A stretch of 64,000 nucleotides of DNA, from positions 186,001-250,000 of the forward strand of contig NZ_SHKO01000005.1 of the NCBI RefSeq assembly GCF_004217095.1, written 5' to 3'. Shown here one piece after another: positions 46,894 through 55,809 of this stretch; position 1 is the stretch's first letter; each line of letters opens with the position of its first letter. Both the position numbers and the translations under genes were made by a program. Below the pieces are notes generated by a model that was not told the DNA's origin, did no database searches, and saw only the letters and a list, made by a program, of their open reading frames with translations. This DNA is from Advenella incenata (GTDB taxonomy: Bacteria; Pseudomonadota; Gammaproteobacteria; Burkholderiales; Burkholderiaceae_B).

Positions 46894-47538
46894 TTACTTC
46901 TTGGCTGCACCCTCTGCTGCCTTTTCTACGTTGAAACCGTCAAAGTTGTCGAACACGCCCATGAAGCCAGGCACCGTCGCCTCGCGCGCCCAGTCGCGCT
47001 GCAGCTCGCAGTACATCTGCACTCGGCTAATGAGCTTTGCGCCTGCCTGCTCGATGCGGCGCAACGCTGCTTCATGCGCGGCAAGGGAGGTGCCGCCGAC
47101 CGCATCGATCGGTACATAGACCTCGTAGCCTTCCTGAATCGCGTCAAGCGCAGGAAAGGTCAGGCACGCTTCGGTCCAAAGCGCGGTCATGATGAGCTTG
47201 CGGCGACCCACCGCTTTTACCGCTTCCTTGAAACCGGTGTCCTCCCAGCTGTTGATCGAGGTACGGTCGTAGGTCGGCAGGTGGCCGAGCACAGCCTGCA
47301 GTTCCTGGATCGGCGGCTTGTTGAGACCCGTCGCGATATTGACTGTCGAGTGAATGATCGGCAGGTTGAAATTGACGGCCGCCTTGGCGGTGCTCACGAT
47401 GTTGAACACCAGCTCGTCGCGCGGCATTGAGCGAATCGATGAGACCTGGATCGGCTGGTAGTCGATAATGATGAACGCCGCGTTCTCGGGCGTCAGCAGT
47501 TGGTCGGTTTGTGGATTGCGGATAATTTCACTTGTCAT
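46894..47538 (-). CDS. Isochorismatase-family cysteine hydrolase (copy 2)
   Basis: A 214-residue paralogue of the gene at 45764. The triad is visible in FIIIDYQPIQ (Asp), AVGRRKLIMTA (Lys) and ALWTEACLTFPAL (Cys). C-terminal VQMYCELQRDWAREATVPGF matches the YcaC-like group. The start at 47536-47538 gives the normal family length; a longer frame upstream is unlike the family. It should be the first or second gene of the minus-strand cluster, next to the pirin at 47746. Confidence 0.85.
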   Translation of the reverse strand: MTSEIIRNPQTDQLLTPENAAFIIIDYQPIQVSSIRSMPRDELVFNIVSTAKAAVNFNLPIIHSTVNIATGLNKPPIQELQAVLGHLPTYDRTSINSWEDTGFKEAVKAVGRRKLIMTALWTEACLTFPALDAIQEGYEVYVPIDAVGGTSLAAHEAALRRIEQAGAKLISRVQMYCELQRDWAREATVPGFMGVFDNFDGFNVEKAAEGAAKK

Positions 47539-47745
47539 AATATTCTCTGTCGCTGTAAAGGGGATTGGATTTCCGGGAATAGGTGCCAGTGGCACCATTG
47601 CTTGCAAGCAGTAATGTGCAGTTTCCAGGCTCGATAAGGTAGTGCTATTCTGTGGCCAGCTGCGTTGCAGAAACAGGAACGCTGAATGCACATCGAAGAA
47701 CTACTGACATTCGTTGACGTTGGGGGAGTTTGCCTATTCAACAAA

Positions 47746-48456
47746 TCAATGATGGGCGGCAGCATCAACCAAAATCAACTCAGCATCCGCATGCGCAGTT
47801 ATCCTGACAATATTCTCATCATGAATTGCCACGCCATCGCCGGCGCTCAGCCTGATGCCGTTTATCTCTATGGTTCCAACAGCCGGCACCAAATAGCCAT
47901 ATCGGTGCGCATCAGAAAATTGATACTCAACTGTTCCACCCGCTCTGACTGTGGCACCTGACACACGGGCATCGCTTCGAATTGGCAACGCATCTTCATC
48001 CTCTTCGAAGCCGCTTGCAAGCGCCACAAATCGGTTCGTACGGCCGTGCTTCGGGAAGGGTTTCGTGCCCCAGGATGGCGGCTGCCCATGTTGATTGGGC
48101 AGGATCCAGATCTGGAAAATGCGGGTTATCGTCGATTCCACGTTGTACTCAGAGTGCCTTATACCGGTTCCGGCACTCATCACCTGCACATCTCCGGCAA
48201 CCGTACGGCCTTGATTACCCAGGTCGTCGCGATGCGTAATAGCGCCCTCGCGCACATACGTTATGATTTCCATATCCGCATGAGGATGCGGTGGAAACCC
48301 AGTGCCGGGTTGTATAATGTCGTCGTTCCAAACGCGTAGCGCGCCCCAGTTAACCCGCTTGGGGTCGTGGTAATGGGCAAATGAAAAATGATGTTTGGCA
48401 TTAAGCCATCCATGATTTGCGCCACCTAAGCTGTCAAAAGGTCGGTATTCGATCAT
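47746..48456 (-). CDS. Pirin-family protein, YhhW-like
   Basis: A 236-residue pirin of the short YhhW type, which in E. coli has quercetin 2,3-dioxygenase activity. The metal-site motifs are PPHPHADMEIITYVREGAIT and MSAGTGIRHSEYN, with the three-His-one-Glu set. The C-terminal cupin (HRYGYLVPAVGTIEINGIRL) lacks a clear metal site, as is usual. It is divergent from the LysR gene at 48649 and upstream of the isochorismatase-like genes; the 207-base gap on the other side may hold a separate promoter. Confidence 0.87.
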   Translation of the reverse strand: MIEYRPFDSLGGANHGWLNAKHHFSFAHYHDPKRVNWGALRVWNDDIIQPGTGFPPHPHADMEIITYVREGAITHRDDLGNQGRTVAGDVQVMSAGTGIRHSEYNVESTITRIFQIWILPNQHGQPPSWGTKPFPKHGRTNRFVALASGFEEDEDALPIRSDARVSGATVRAGGTVEYQFSDAHRYGYLVPAVGTIEINGIRLSAGDGVAIHDENIVRITAHADAELILVDAAAHH

Positions 48457-48648
48457 AAGTCCTTCCTGAGCGCCTGCAAGTATTTTTTCTTAGTGTAATC
48501 AGCATCGCCATCACCAGGAACACTCAGAATCGAATACCAACGTTTCCGTTTTTGATGTGTTGCCACCGCGCTTACTGTGCTCAAATCACGTGCATACTCA
48601 CACATTTCCAGCGTCTGCCATAGACCGGCCCTGGATCTGCTAAAGGAC

Positions 48649-49626
48649 ATGGTTACTGCTCAAATGAAAAAGAAGCTACCCGACTTGGAGGCATGGGCAA
48701 TTTTTGCCAAGGTTGCGGAAACCGGCTCATTCGCCCGTGCTGCAACTGAGCTTGGACTATCGCAAGCGACCGTTTCAAAAGCGATATCAAGGCTTGAAAC
48801 TCGCATGAATGTCATGCTTGTTCAACGTACCTCACGCAGCGTGTCTTTAACTGACACAGGTCATGCTGCACTTGAGCGCGCCATCAATATTCTCGAGCAT
48901 GGTGAGGCGGTAGAGGCGGACATTACAGAACAATCGACCAGCTTGCGTGGCTTGGTTCGGATATCGCTCCCGGTGTCTTTCGGCGTCAGCCGTCTATCAC
49001 CCATCCTGTCGGATTTTCTCACTATGCATCCCGACATAGAACTGGATGTGGAATTCAGTGATCGGCAGGTAGACCTGATAGAAGAGAAATTTGATTTCGC
49101 CTTGCGTATTGCGACGTTGATCGATTCCACACTTCTGGCTCGACAGTTGTGCCAGGTACGAATCCTGTTAGTCGGCTCGCCTGCCTACTTCAAGCGCTAC
49201 GGCAAGCCCCAACACCCCCGCGATATAGCCAATCATAAGACTTTAAAATACTCTTATACTCGCGGCAGAAAAGGCTGGCGATTTTTACATAAAGAGCACG
49301 GCGAGTTTACCCAGATCAGCCCCATTCAAATGAATGCTAACAATGCAGACGCATTACATTACGCCTTATTAGCAGGATTGGGGATGGCGCTTCAGCCAGA
49401 GTTTCTCGCTTGGGATGGATTACAGTCTGGTGCATTGGAAACAGCGATGGATGACTGGCAGGTCGAACCTCTGTCGCTTCATATTGTGGCCCCTCCTGGT
49501 CGCAGACGGCCCATTCGCGTTCAAGCCCTCATAGACTACATTCTACAGACGCTGACAAAAGAACCGTGGGCTCATTTTATAGAAGGCGCCCCGACTGGCA
49601 CTGACCGGACACAGCCATTGAGCTAG
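48649..49626 (+). CDS. LysR-family regulator of the pirin/isochorismatase cluster
   Basis: A 325-residue LysR protein of the CrgA/DmlR-like type. The winged helix-turn-helix is near the N-terminus (LEAWAIFAKVAETGSFARAA, then GLSQATVSKAISRLETRM). The effector domain begins about residue 98 (LVRISLPVSFGVSRLSPILS). I use the ATG at 48649, which follows AAAGGAC closely; ATG 48664 is an alternative. It is divergent from the pirin gene and is the natural candidate to control the whole 40.4-48.5 kb cluster. Confidence 0.84.
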   Translation: MVTAQMKKKLPDLEAWAIFAKVAETGSFARAATELGLSQATVSKAISRLETRMNVMLVQRTSRSVSLTDTGHAALERAINILEHGEAVEADITEQSTSLRGLVRISLPVSFGVSRLSPILSDFLTMHPDIELDVEFSDRQVDLIEEKFDFALRIATLIDSTLLARQLCQVRILLVGSPAYFKRYGKPQHPRDIANHKTLKYSYTRGRKGWRFLHKEHGEFTQISPIQMNANNADALHYALLAGLGMALQPEFLAWDGLQSGALETAMDDWQVEPLSLHIVAPPGRRRPIRVQALIDYILQTLTKEPWAHFIEGAPTGTDRTQPLS

Positions 49627-49759
49627 ATTTGTCGGTATCAGCAATGAGACTGAAAGGCCTCATGGGCAGGTGACATTGCGTACAATTTATTTAGCCATTC
49701 GAGTCTCAATCGGAGATCGCGTACACCTACGCTTTCTCTTCTAATAGTTCCACCCTGAG

Positions 49760-50110
49760 TCACTCTAGCAAAGACTCGATGTCTTTTCGCTCAGCAAAAT
49801 CCGGGTGTTTAAAAATCGATATCGCTTGCGGCAAAAACACGCTTTCAGCGCATGGCTTTATCAAGGCTGCGCTGTCAACCAATCGCCCTGCCGTCCTAGC
49901 CCAACCCACGGCAATACCATGCCCTTCCACTGCAGCTTGTGGCATCATCGGGTAACTGTCGAAATAGCGACCTTTGGCGATGACCGCCTGTATGTTGATG
50001 TGGGGAGCGCGACCTGTTTTGGGCTCGGCGCCACCCACTCGAGCGCTTATGTGCTGTGTTCCGCCATTTTTGTGCTTCACCTCACTGGGCACTCCTGCAC
50101 ACAGGTGCAA
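49760..50110 (-). pseudogene. Remnant of a LysR-type effector domain
   Basis: The last 70 or so codons of this frame read like the C-terminus of a LysR substrate-binding domain: SYPMMPQAAVEGHGIAVGWA, then ALIKPCAESVFLPQAISIF. No helix-turn-helix region is found upstream, and the N-terminal part of the frame (before about position 49985) does not match the family. It is therefore most likely a 5'-deleted fragment. The flanking 548-base gap (49627-50174) holds no other gene. Confidence 0.5.
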
Positions 50111-50174
50111 GTCATATTCAGGAATATTACTTGAGCGCTCGTCCGTTCAGCGGCGGGCGCTAACCGGAAATGGA

Positions 50175-50435
50175 TCAGTTGCCGATATATTCGTCGGTTG
50201 TATGAGCGGCTTGATAGACAGCCAGATCGCGTTGCACATCGCTGCGGTTGCTGGTACTTTTGATGCGAATAACAGGATATGCAGAGTTTTGCTCAGTGTT
50301 TTGTTCAACAACCAGATTTTCCTGCACTGGGCTGACGGCATTGTCAGGGAAAGGGTAGGAACTTTCTGAACTTGCGTGAGCTGCACCGGCAACAAAAACT
50401 GCACCGATAAAAAGGGCTGTGGGTAGTGTTTTCAT
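50175..50435 (-). CDS. Small exported protein, DUF4148-like
   Basis: An 86-residue protein with a signal peptide (MKTLPTALFIGAVFVAGAAHA, cut at about residue 21). The mature part ends in RSDVQRDLAVYQAAHTTDEY, which resembles the short C-terminal region of DUF4148 proteins common in Burkholderiales. I use the ATG at 50433-50435 with GGAG ten bases upstream. It lies downstream of the RND pump genes on the same strand, separated by over 100 bases. Function unknown. Confidence 0.55.
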   Translation of the reverse strand: MKTLPTALFIGAVFVAGAAHASSESSYPFPDNAVSPVQENLVVEQNTEQNSAYPVIRIKSTSNRSDVQRDLAVYQAAHTTDEYIGN

Positions 50436-50549
50436 GATTCTTAACTCCATTAATTGGTTGGGAAAATTCGTTTTTTTCTGCTTGCACCTTTCGGCGCGAT
50501 GCGACATTCAGTAAGGAGGTTCAAGGCAACATGAGTAGTGTCTCGTCGC

Positions 50550-53500
50550 TTACGCATGACCCTCCTCCCCAGTACCGCGACTTTGCGCGGGATGTGCTAA
50601 CCGTGTGCCAGCAAGCTTGCGCAGCGCGACATAGAACACTGGTGTGAGGAAAAGACCGAACACAGTCACACCCAGCATGCCGGAGAACACCGTCACGCCT
50701 GTAGCTATCCGCACCTCACTGCCCGCACCAGTACCGAGCAGCAAGGGGACAGAACCAGCGATAAACGCGACCGAGGTCATGATGATCGGGCGCAATCGAA
50801 GACGACAAGCTTCCAACGCAGCGTCGACCGTGCCCTTGCCGCTGATCTCCAACTCACGCGCAAATTCCACAATCAGGATCGCGTTTTTGCAGGCCAGCCC
50901 TATCAGGACCACCAGGCCAACCTGTACAAACACATTATTGTCACCGCCACTAAGCCACACACCCAGTAGCGCGGCGCAGATACACACCGGCACGATCAGT
51001 ACTACCGCAAGTGGTAGACTCCAGCTTTCGTATAGCGCGGCCAGTACCAGGAAGGCTAGAATCACTGCCATGGGGAACACCACAAATGCCGCCTTGCTCT
51101 GGGAGACCTGCTGGTAGCTCAGGTCGGTCCATTCGAGGGTGACACCGCGCGGCAGCGTCTTGTCCGCGATCTCCTGCAGCTTCTCAAGCACCTGACCTGA
51201 AGACAGCACACGCGGATCGGAGTCACCGATCAAGTCAGCAGCCGGGTAGCCGTTGTAGCGCACTACCGGATCGGGACCATAGGTTGGTGTTATGGTTACG
51301 AGCGCAGCTAGCGGCACCATCTGGCCATTCTTGTTTCGCACTTTGAGATTGCCGATGTCAGCAGGCTGTTGGCGGTAGGCGCTGTCGGCTTGCGCCATCA
51401 CACGGTACACGCGGCCAAAGAGATTAAAGTCGTTCACATAGACTGACCCCAAGTTGGTCTGCAGCGTCTCAAACACATCTGTGAGTGCAACGCCCTGGGC
51501 CTTGGCTTTGACGCGATCCACGATCACGTCAAGTTGTGGAATGTTGGACTGATAAGAGCTAACGGGATAGCTCATGCCCGGTATCTTGGCGACCTCTGCC
51601 TGGAAGGCTAACAGCGCATTCTGCAACGCGCCATATCCCAAGCCTGCACGATCCTGCAGATACAACGAGTATCCCGAACCGTTACCCAGCCCCTGAATCG
51701 GTGGAGGCATTAGCGCGTAGGAAAAGCCCGCTTGCACGTCACCAAAGCGCTGGTTCAATTCGGCTGTAATTTGCTGCGCGCTGCGCGTTCTTTCGCCAAA
51801 AGGTTCGAGTCCAATGTACGAGTTGGTGATGTTGGGTGTATTCACCTGTTGCAGCGCATTCAGCCCGGCGAATGCCGTCACGCTCTCCACGCCGTCAACC
51901 TGCAGCGCCAGGTCATTGAGTTGCCGTGTTACAGCCTCTGTCCGGCCGAGCGAGGCGCCTTCAGGCAGCTTGGCGCCGGCGAAAAGATAGAGCTTGTCCT
52001 GCGTGGGGATAAAGCCACCCGGGACAGTCCTGAAAAGCAGCGCAGTGACAGCGAGCAACAGCACATAGACCACGAACACCAGACCACGCCGTCCGAGAGC
52101 ACGTGATACGATATGATGATAGCCGCCGGAACTACGCATAAAGAAGCGGTTGAACGCGCTGAAGAACCGGCTGAAGATGCGATCCATGCCGCGTGTCAGT
52201 GCATCCTTGGGGGCATCACGACTGCGTAGCAGCTTGGCCGCTAGTGCCGGTGAGAGTGTAAGGGAGTTGATTGCCGAGATCACTGTGGAAATGGCGATAG
52301 TGACAGCGAACTGCTTGTAAAACTGTCCAGTGATACCGCTCATGAAGGCCATGGGCACGAACACGGCACAGAGCACGAGCGCTATGGCAATAATCGGACC
52401 CGAGACTTCGCGCATTGCACGGTGTGCTGCTTCGCGCGGGTTCATTCCGTGTTCAATGTAACGTTCCACATTCTCCACCACCACGATCGCGTCATCGACC
52501 ACAATACCGATGGCCAGTACAAGGCCAAAGAGCGTTAACGTGTTGATCGAATATCCCAGCAGATACAGGCCAGCGAAAGTTCCGATGATCGAGACCGGCA
52601 CTGCAACCAATGGAATGACCGAAGCGCGCCAAGTCTGCAAAAACACCACCACCACCAGCACCACGAGCAAGACCGCCTCGATCAGCGTGTGCTGTACGGC
52701 CTTGATGGAATCACGTACGAAAACGGTCGGATCCCACACTGCCCGGTACGCTACACCCTCTGGGAACTTCTCTGACAGTTCGTCCAGTTGTGCATAGACT
52801 GAATCGGCCACCGCAAGCGCATTTGCACCGGGCGACAGGTAAATGCCAGCTGTCGCCTGCTGATTGCCGTTATAGAGCGCGCGCAGTGAGTAGTCGCCCG
52901 AGCCAAGCTCGACCCGTGCGACGTCAGCCAACCGGACCAGTTGTCCCGCTTCGCCGCTTTTGACCACGATATCCTCGAACTGCGCTTGACTACGCAAGCG
53001 GCCGCGCACGTTGATCGACAGCAGAAAGCTGTTGTCCTGCGCAGCAGGCTCTGCGCCAAGTTGCCCGGCAGAGACTTGCACGTTCTGCTCGCGCACTGCT
53101 CGTACCACGTCACCAGCCGTCAGGCCCCGCGCCGACAGTCGATTAGGGTCGAGCCATATCCGCATAGCATAATCCCCCGCCCCGTAGATTCCCACGTCGC
53201 CGATGCCAGTCAGCCGAGACAGGGCATCTTTCACGTTCAGATTGATGTAGTTGCGCAGATACAATGAATCGTAGCGATCATCGGGTGAATAGAAGCTCAC
53301 ATACATCAGCGGCGTGGGTGACTGCTTCTGCGTTGTAATTCCGAATTGCCGCACCTCCTCTGGCAAGCGAGCCTGGACCTGGCTGACGCGGTTCTGTACG
53401 CGTACCGCCGCCGTATCTGGATCCACATCCGATTTGAAGGTAACCGTCAGGGCAAGGCTGCCGTCGGAGCCGGCGACCGACTTCATGTACATGATCCCTT

Positions 53501-53723
53501 CGACACCGTTGACCGCTTCTTCCAGCGGTGTGGCGACAGAATCGGCTATTTCCTTCGGATTTGCGCCCGGATAGCTCGTGCGTACTACGACGCTGGGCGG
53601 AACGACTTCGGGGTACTCGCCCGAAGGCAGGATTGGAATGGCGATCAAACCCACCGCGAATATGATCACCGAGAGCACAATGGCGAAAATTGGTCGGTCT
53701 ATGAAAAATTTTGAAAAATCCAT
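50550..53723 (-). CDS. RND efflux pump inner-membrane transporter, MexF-like
   Basis: A 1057-residue hydrophobe/amphiphile efflux (HAE1) transporter, full length, with 12 helices and two large periplasmic loops. The start (MDFSKFFIDRPIFAIVLSVI) and LPEEVRQFGITTQKQSPTPL match the MexF group. The proton-relay pair lies in helix 4 (GIVVDDAIVVVENVER, two Asp). GLACKNAILIVEFARE in helix 10-11 has the expected Lys. It works as a trimer with the adaptor encoded 12 bases upstream. No outer-membrane channel follows, so it must borrow one. Expression should follow SoxR. Confidence 0.92.
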   Translation of the reverse strand: MDFSKFFIDRPIFAIVLSVIIFAVGLIAIPILPSGEYPEVVPPSVVVRTSYPGANPKEIADSVATPLEEAVNGVEGIMYMKSVAGSDGSLALTVTFKSDVDPDTAAVRVQNRVSQVQARLPEEVRQFGITTQKQSPTPLMYVSFYSPDDRYDSLYLRNYINLNVKDALSRLTGIGDVGIYGAGDYAMRIWLDPNRLSARGLTAGDVVRAVREQNVQVSAGQLGAEPAAQDNSFLLSINVRGRLRSQAQFEDIVVKSGEAGQLVRLADVARVELGSGDYSLRALYNGNQQATAGIYLSPGANALAVADSVYAQLDELSEKFPEGVAYRAVWDPTVFVRDSIKAVQHTLIEAVLLVVLVVVVFLQTWRASVIPLVAVPVSIIGTFAGLYLLGYSINTLTLFGLVLAIGIVVDDAIVVVENVERYIEHGMNPREAAHRAMREVSGPIIAIALVLCAVFVPMAFMSGITGQFYKQFAVTIAISTVISAINSLTLSPALAAKLLRSRDAPKDALTRGMDRIFSRFFSAFNRFFMRSSGGYHHIVSRALGRRGLVFVVYVLLLAVTALLFRTVPGGFIPTQDKLYLFAGAKLPEGASLGRTEAVTRQLNDLALQVDGVESVTAFAGLNALQQVNTPNITNSYIGLEPFGERTRSAQQITAELNQRFGDVQAGFSYALMPPPIQGLGNGSGYSLYLQDRAGLGYGALQNALLAFQAEVAKIPGMSYPVSSYQSNIPQLDVIVDRVKAKAQGVALTDVFETLQTNLGSVYVNDFNLFGRVYRVMAQADSAYRQQPADIGNLKVRNKNGQMVPLAALVTITPTYGPDPVVRYNGYPAADLIGDSDPRVLSSGQVLEKLQEIADKTLPRGVTLEWTDLSYQQVSQSKAAFVVFPMAVILAFLVLAALYESWSLPLAVVLIVPVCICAALLGVWLSGGDNNVFVQVGLVVLIGLACKNAILIVEFARELEISGKGTVDAALEACRLRLRPIIMTSVAFIAGSVPLLLGTGAGSEVRIATGVTVFSGMLGVTVFGLFLTPVFYVALRKLAGTRLAHPAQSRGTGEEGHA

Positions 53724-53735
53724 GCGACGGTTCTC

Positions 53736-54950
53736 CTACTGGCCGGCCGACAGCGTTGCAGACGTAGCGGGCGACGCGTCTGTTTCGATGATGGCAGCCG
53801 CAGGCTCCATCGCCACCTTCACAGGCCTCACGATCATGCCTGGGTAGAAAATTTTCTGTATACCGTCGATCACCACCTCGTCGTCCTGGGTCAGGCCAGA
53901 ACGTACTACACGCAGTCGGCCGACCGCAGCACCGAGTTTCACGTCCTTGCGTAACGCCTTGTGGTCAACCCCAAGGGTGTAGACGTACTTGCGGTCCTGA
54001 TCGGTCAGCACTGCGCGCTCGTCGATCAGAATAGCCTTGGGCAAGGTACCGCCATCGAGCTGCACGCGCGCGTATAACCCGGGTGTAAACTGCCTGTCCG
54101 GATTAGGTAGCAGGGCACGCAAGCGGATAGTGCCGGTCGCGGAGTCTACGTGGTTATCTGTAAAGTCCAGGCGCCCCTGATGTGGAAAGCCCGACTCATT
54201 GGTCAGACCCAGATGCACTGTCTGGCCCGAGCCGGCGCGTGCGCCGTTGCGCACCAGATCAAGGTAACGCAGATAACTCTGTTCGTCAGGCTCGAAGTAC
54301 ACATGAACCGGGTCTTGCGACACCACCGTAGTGAGCAAACTTTGGTTCGCTTGCGTGAGATTGCCCGGCGTGAGCTGAGCGCGACCGACGCGGCCGGCGA
54401 TCGGGGCACGTATCTCCGTAAACTCCAGATTCAGTCGCGCATTGGCCAGCGCTGCCTCTGCAGAGCGCACTTCTGCCTGGCTTTGCGCCTGCTCTGCCAT
54501 GCGATTGTCTAACTCCTCACCAGAGATGGCATGGCTCACGATCAGCTTTTTCGCCCGCTGAGCCTTAATTTTGGCCAGTTGTGCGGCAGCATTTGCGTGT
54601 TCGAGCTGAGCCTGTGCGCCAGTCAGCGCTGCACGGTAAGGCCGCGGGTCAATCACGAAGAGCAGATCGCCACGTCGTACCTCCTGTCCATCGGTGAACG
54701 CCACAAGATCCACTATGCCGCTCACGCGCGGGCGCACCTCCACCCTCTGGACTGCGGCGATGCGGCCGTTGAACTCGTCCCACTGCTGAACAGACCTTAC
54801 CAGTACCGGCGCGACGCTCACTTCCGGTGGCAACGCGGGCGAAGCGCCGGGAGTTGCCTCCGAGTTGCAAGCTGCAAGCGCTACGCATCCGGCAACCATC
54901 AACCCATTCGCGAACCTGTGGCCCCATCGTTGCCGAGCACATCTGACCAT
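53736..54950 (-). CDS. RND efflux periplasmic adaptor, MexE-like lipoprotein
   Basis: A 404-residue membrane-fusion protein. A lipoprotein signal ends with the lipobox LAAC (Cys at about 28). The lipoyl half-domains (RVEVRPRVSGIVDLVAFTDG and IRAPIAGRVGRAQLTPGNL) flank a coiled-coil hairpin of about residues 110-165. The beta-barrel and membrane-proximal domains follow. It links the MexF-like pump to an outer-membrane channel. First gene of the two-gene operon, divergent from soxR and behind a SoxR-type promoter. Confidence 0.9.
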   Translation of the reverse strand: MVRCARQRWGHRFANGLMVAGCVALAACNSEATPGASPALPPEVSVAPVLVRSVQQWDEFNGRIAAVQRVEVRPRVSGIVDLVAFTDGQEVRRGDLLFVIDPRPYRAALTGAQAQLEHANAAAQLAKIKAQRAKKLIVSHAISGEELDNRMAEQAQSQAEVRSAEAALANARLNLEFTEIRAPIAGRVGRAQLTPGNLTQANQSLLTTVVSQDPVHVYFEPDEQSYLRYLDLVRNGARAGSGQTVHLGLTNESGFPHQGRLDFTDNHVDSATGTIRLRALLPNPDRQFTPGLYARVQLDGGTLPKAILIDERAVLTDQDRKYVYTLGVDHKALRKDVKLGAAVGRLRVVRSGLTQDDEVVIDGIQKIFYPGMIVRPVKVAMEPAAAIIETDASPATSATLSAGQ

Positions 54951-55038
54951 CTCTATTTCTCCAGGATGTAGACGATGCGGCGCGCGCTGATGAATGTCAC
55001 CGGCTCTTTCCGCTTGTCCTTGAAATCAACAAGGTGCT

Positions 55039-55069
55039 AATATAAAAGTTAAAGTTAACTTTAAATCAA
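55039..55069 (-). promoter_or_regulatory. SoxR-controlled promoter of the RND pump operon
   Basis: Read on the minus strand: -35 TTGATT (55069-55064), a 19-base spacer, -10 TATATT (55044-55039). The spacer contains a perfect palindrome TTAAAGTTAACTTTAA (55049-55064 on plus), centred on GTTAAC like the SoxR box. The overlong 19-base spacer is the hallmark of promoters that MerR-family SoxR activates by DNA distortion. It lies 89 bases upstream of the adaptor gene and just before soxR, so soxR may be autoregulated too. Confidence 0.85.
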
Positions 55070-55082
55070 GGATAATTTTGGC

Positions 55083-55571
55083 ATGGCCAATCCAATACCC
55101 GACCCGCTGGTCACGATCGGATGGGTTTCACAGCGCAGCGGAGTCGCCGCCTCGGCGCTACGCTTCTATGAATCTCGCGGTTTGCTCGAATCAGTTCGGG
55201 TCGATAGCGGTCACCGGCGCTACTCGCGCTCAGTGCTGCGACGCATTGCTCTCATTGTGTTTGCGCAGAAGATTGGTTTGACCCTGGACGAGGTAACTGC
55301 TGAACTGGCTCACCTGCCCAAGGACCGAGTGCCTGTGGGCGAGGACTGGGATCGTCTTACGCGTCAGTGGCGAAAACGCATCGAAGAGCGTATCGCTCTG
55401 TTGCAAACTCTCAACATTGGTTTGGAGGAATGCATTGGCTGCGGCTGCCTGTCGATGAAAAAATGCCTGCTAAGCAATCCCGGCGACCGCGCCGGCCTGA
55501 ACGGTCCGGGTCCGCGTCGCTGGCTCGGCGATCCTCCTCTGAATTTGACCGAGGAAAAAGAGGCGGGCTAG
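55083..55571 (+). CDS. soxR: Redox-sensitive transcriptional activator SoxR
   Basis: A 162-residue MerR-family regulator. The winged helix-turn-helix is at about 10-55 (TIGWVSQRSGVAASALRFYE). A dimerisation helix follows. The 2Fe-2S cluster is held by Cys117, Cys120, Cys122 and Cys128 (CIGCGCLSMKKC), the exact SoxR spacing. Oxidation by redox-cycling drugs or nitric oxide switches it on. No soxS is present; as in most non-enteric bacteria it should act directly on pumps and oxidoreductases, here the divergent MexEF-like operon. Confidence 0.95.
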   Translation: MANPIPDPLVTIGWVSQRSGVAASALRFYESRGLLESVRVDSGHRRYSRSVLRRIALIVFAQKIGLTLDEVTAELAHLPKDRVPVGEDWDRLTRQWRKRIEERIALLQTLNIGLEECIGCGCLSMKKCLLSNPGDRAGLNGPGPRRWLGDPPLNLTEEKEAG

Positions 55572-55574
55572 CTC

Positions 55575-55736
55575 AAGAGCGTCATAGCGCACACAGGCTT
55601 CCAACCCCACCCATTGACCAGTTTCCTGCGCAATGCCGTGCCGATTTGCCGTATCCAGACCGCGCAGGCGCAAACCCAATGCGACATTGTCCTGTGCCCA
55701 GAGCATAGTTCTGATCATCCATCGCTTTGGCTGCAC
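55575..55736 (-). pseudogene. Possible fragment of an ABC transporter ATPase
   Basis: Minus-strand translation gives LWAQDNVALGLRLRGLDTAN and QETGQWVGLEACV, which resembles the region after the Q-loop in nitrate/sulfonate-type (SsuB-like) ATPases. Neither a Walker A nor an LSGGQ motif is present, and the frame runs into the soxR 3' end. It would be a short internal remnant; the match is weak. Confidence 0.3.
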
Positions 55737-55809
55737 TCACCGTGACCTCTGCTGATTCGGCCCACCTCACGACAAGATTTGCGTTTACGCATCGCTCATC
55801 GTGACATAT

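Noticed and set aside
40383-48456. Recent horizontally acquired genomic island with mobile-element boundaries
   Set aside because: Composition may differ slightly from its surroundings, but I see no integrase, tRNA, direct repeats or insertion sequence at either end.
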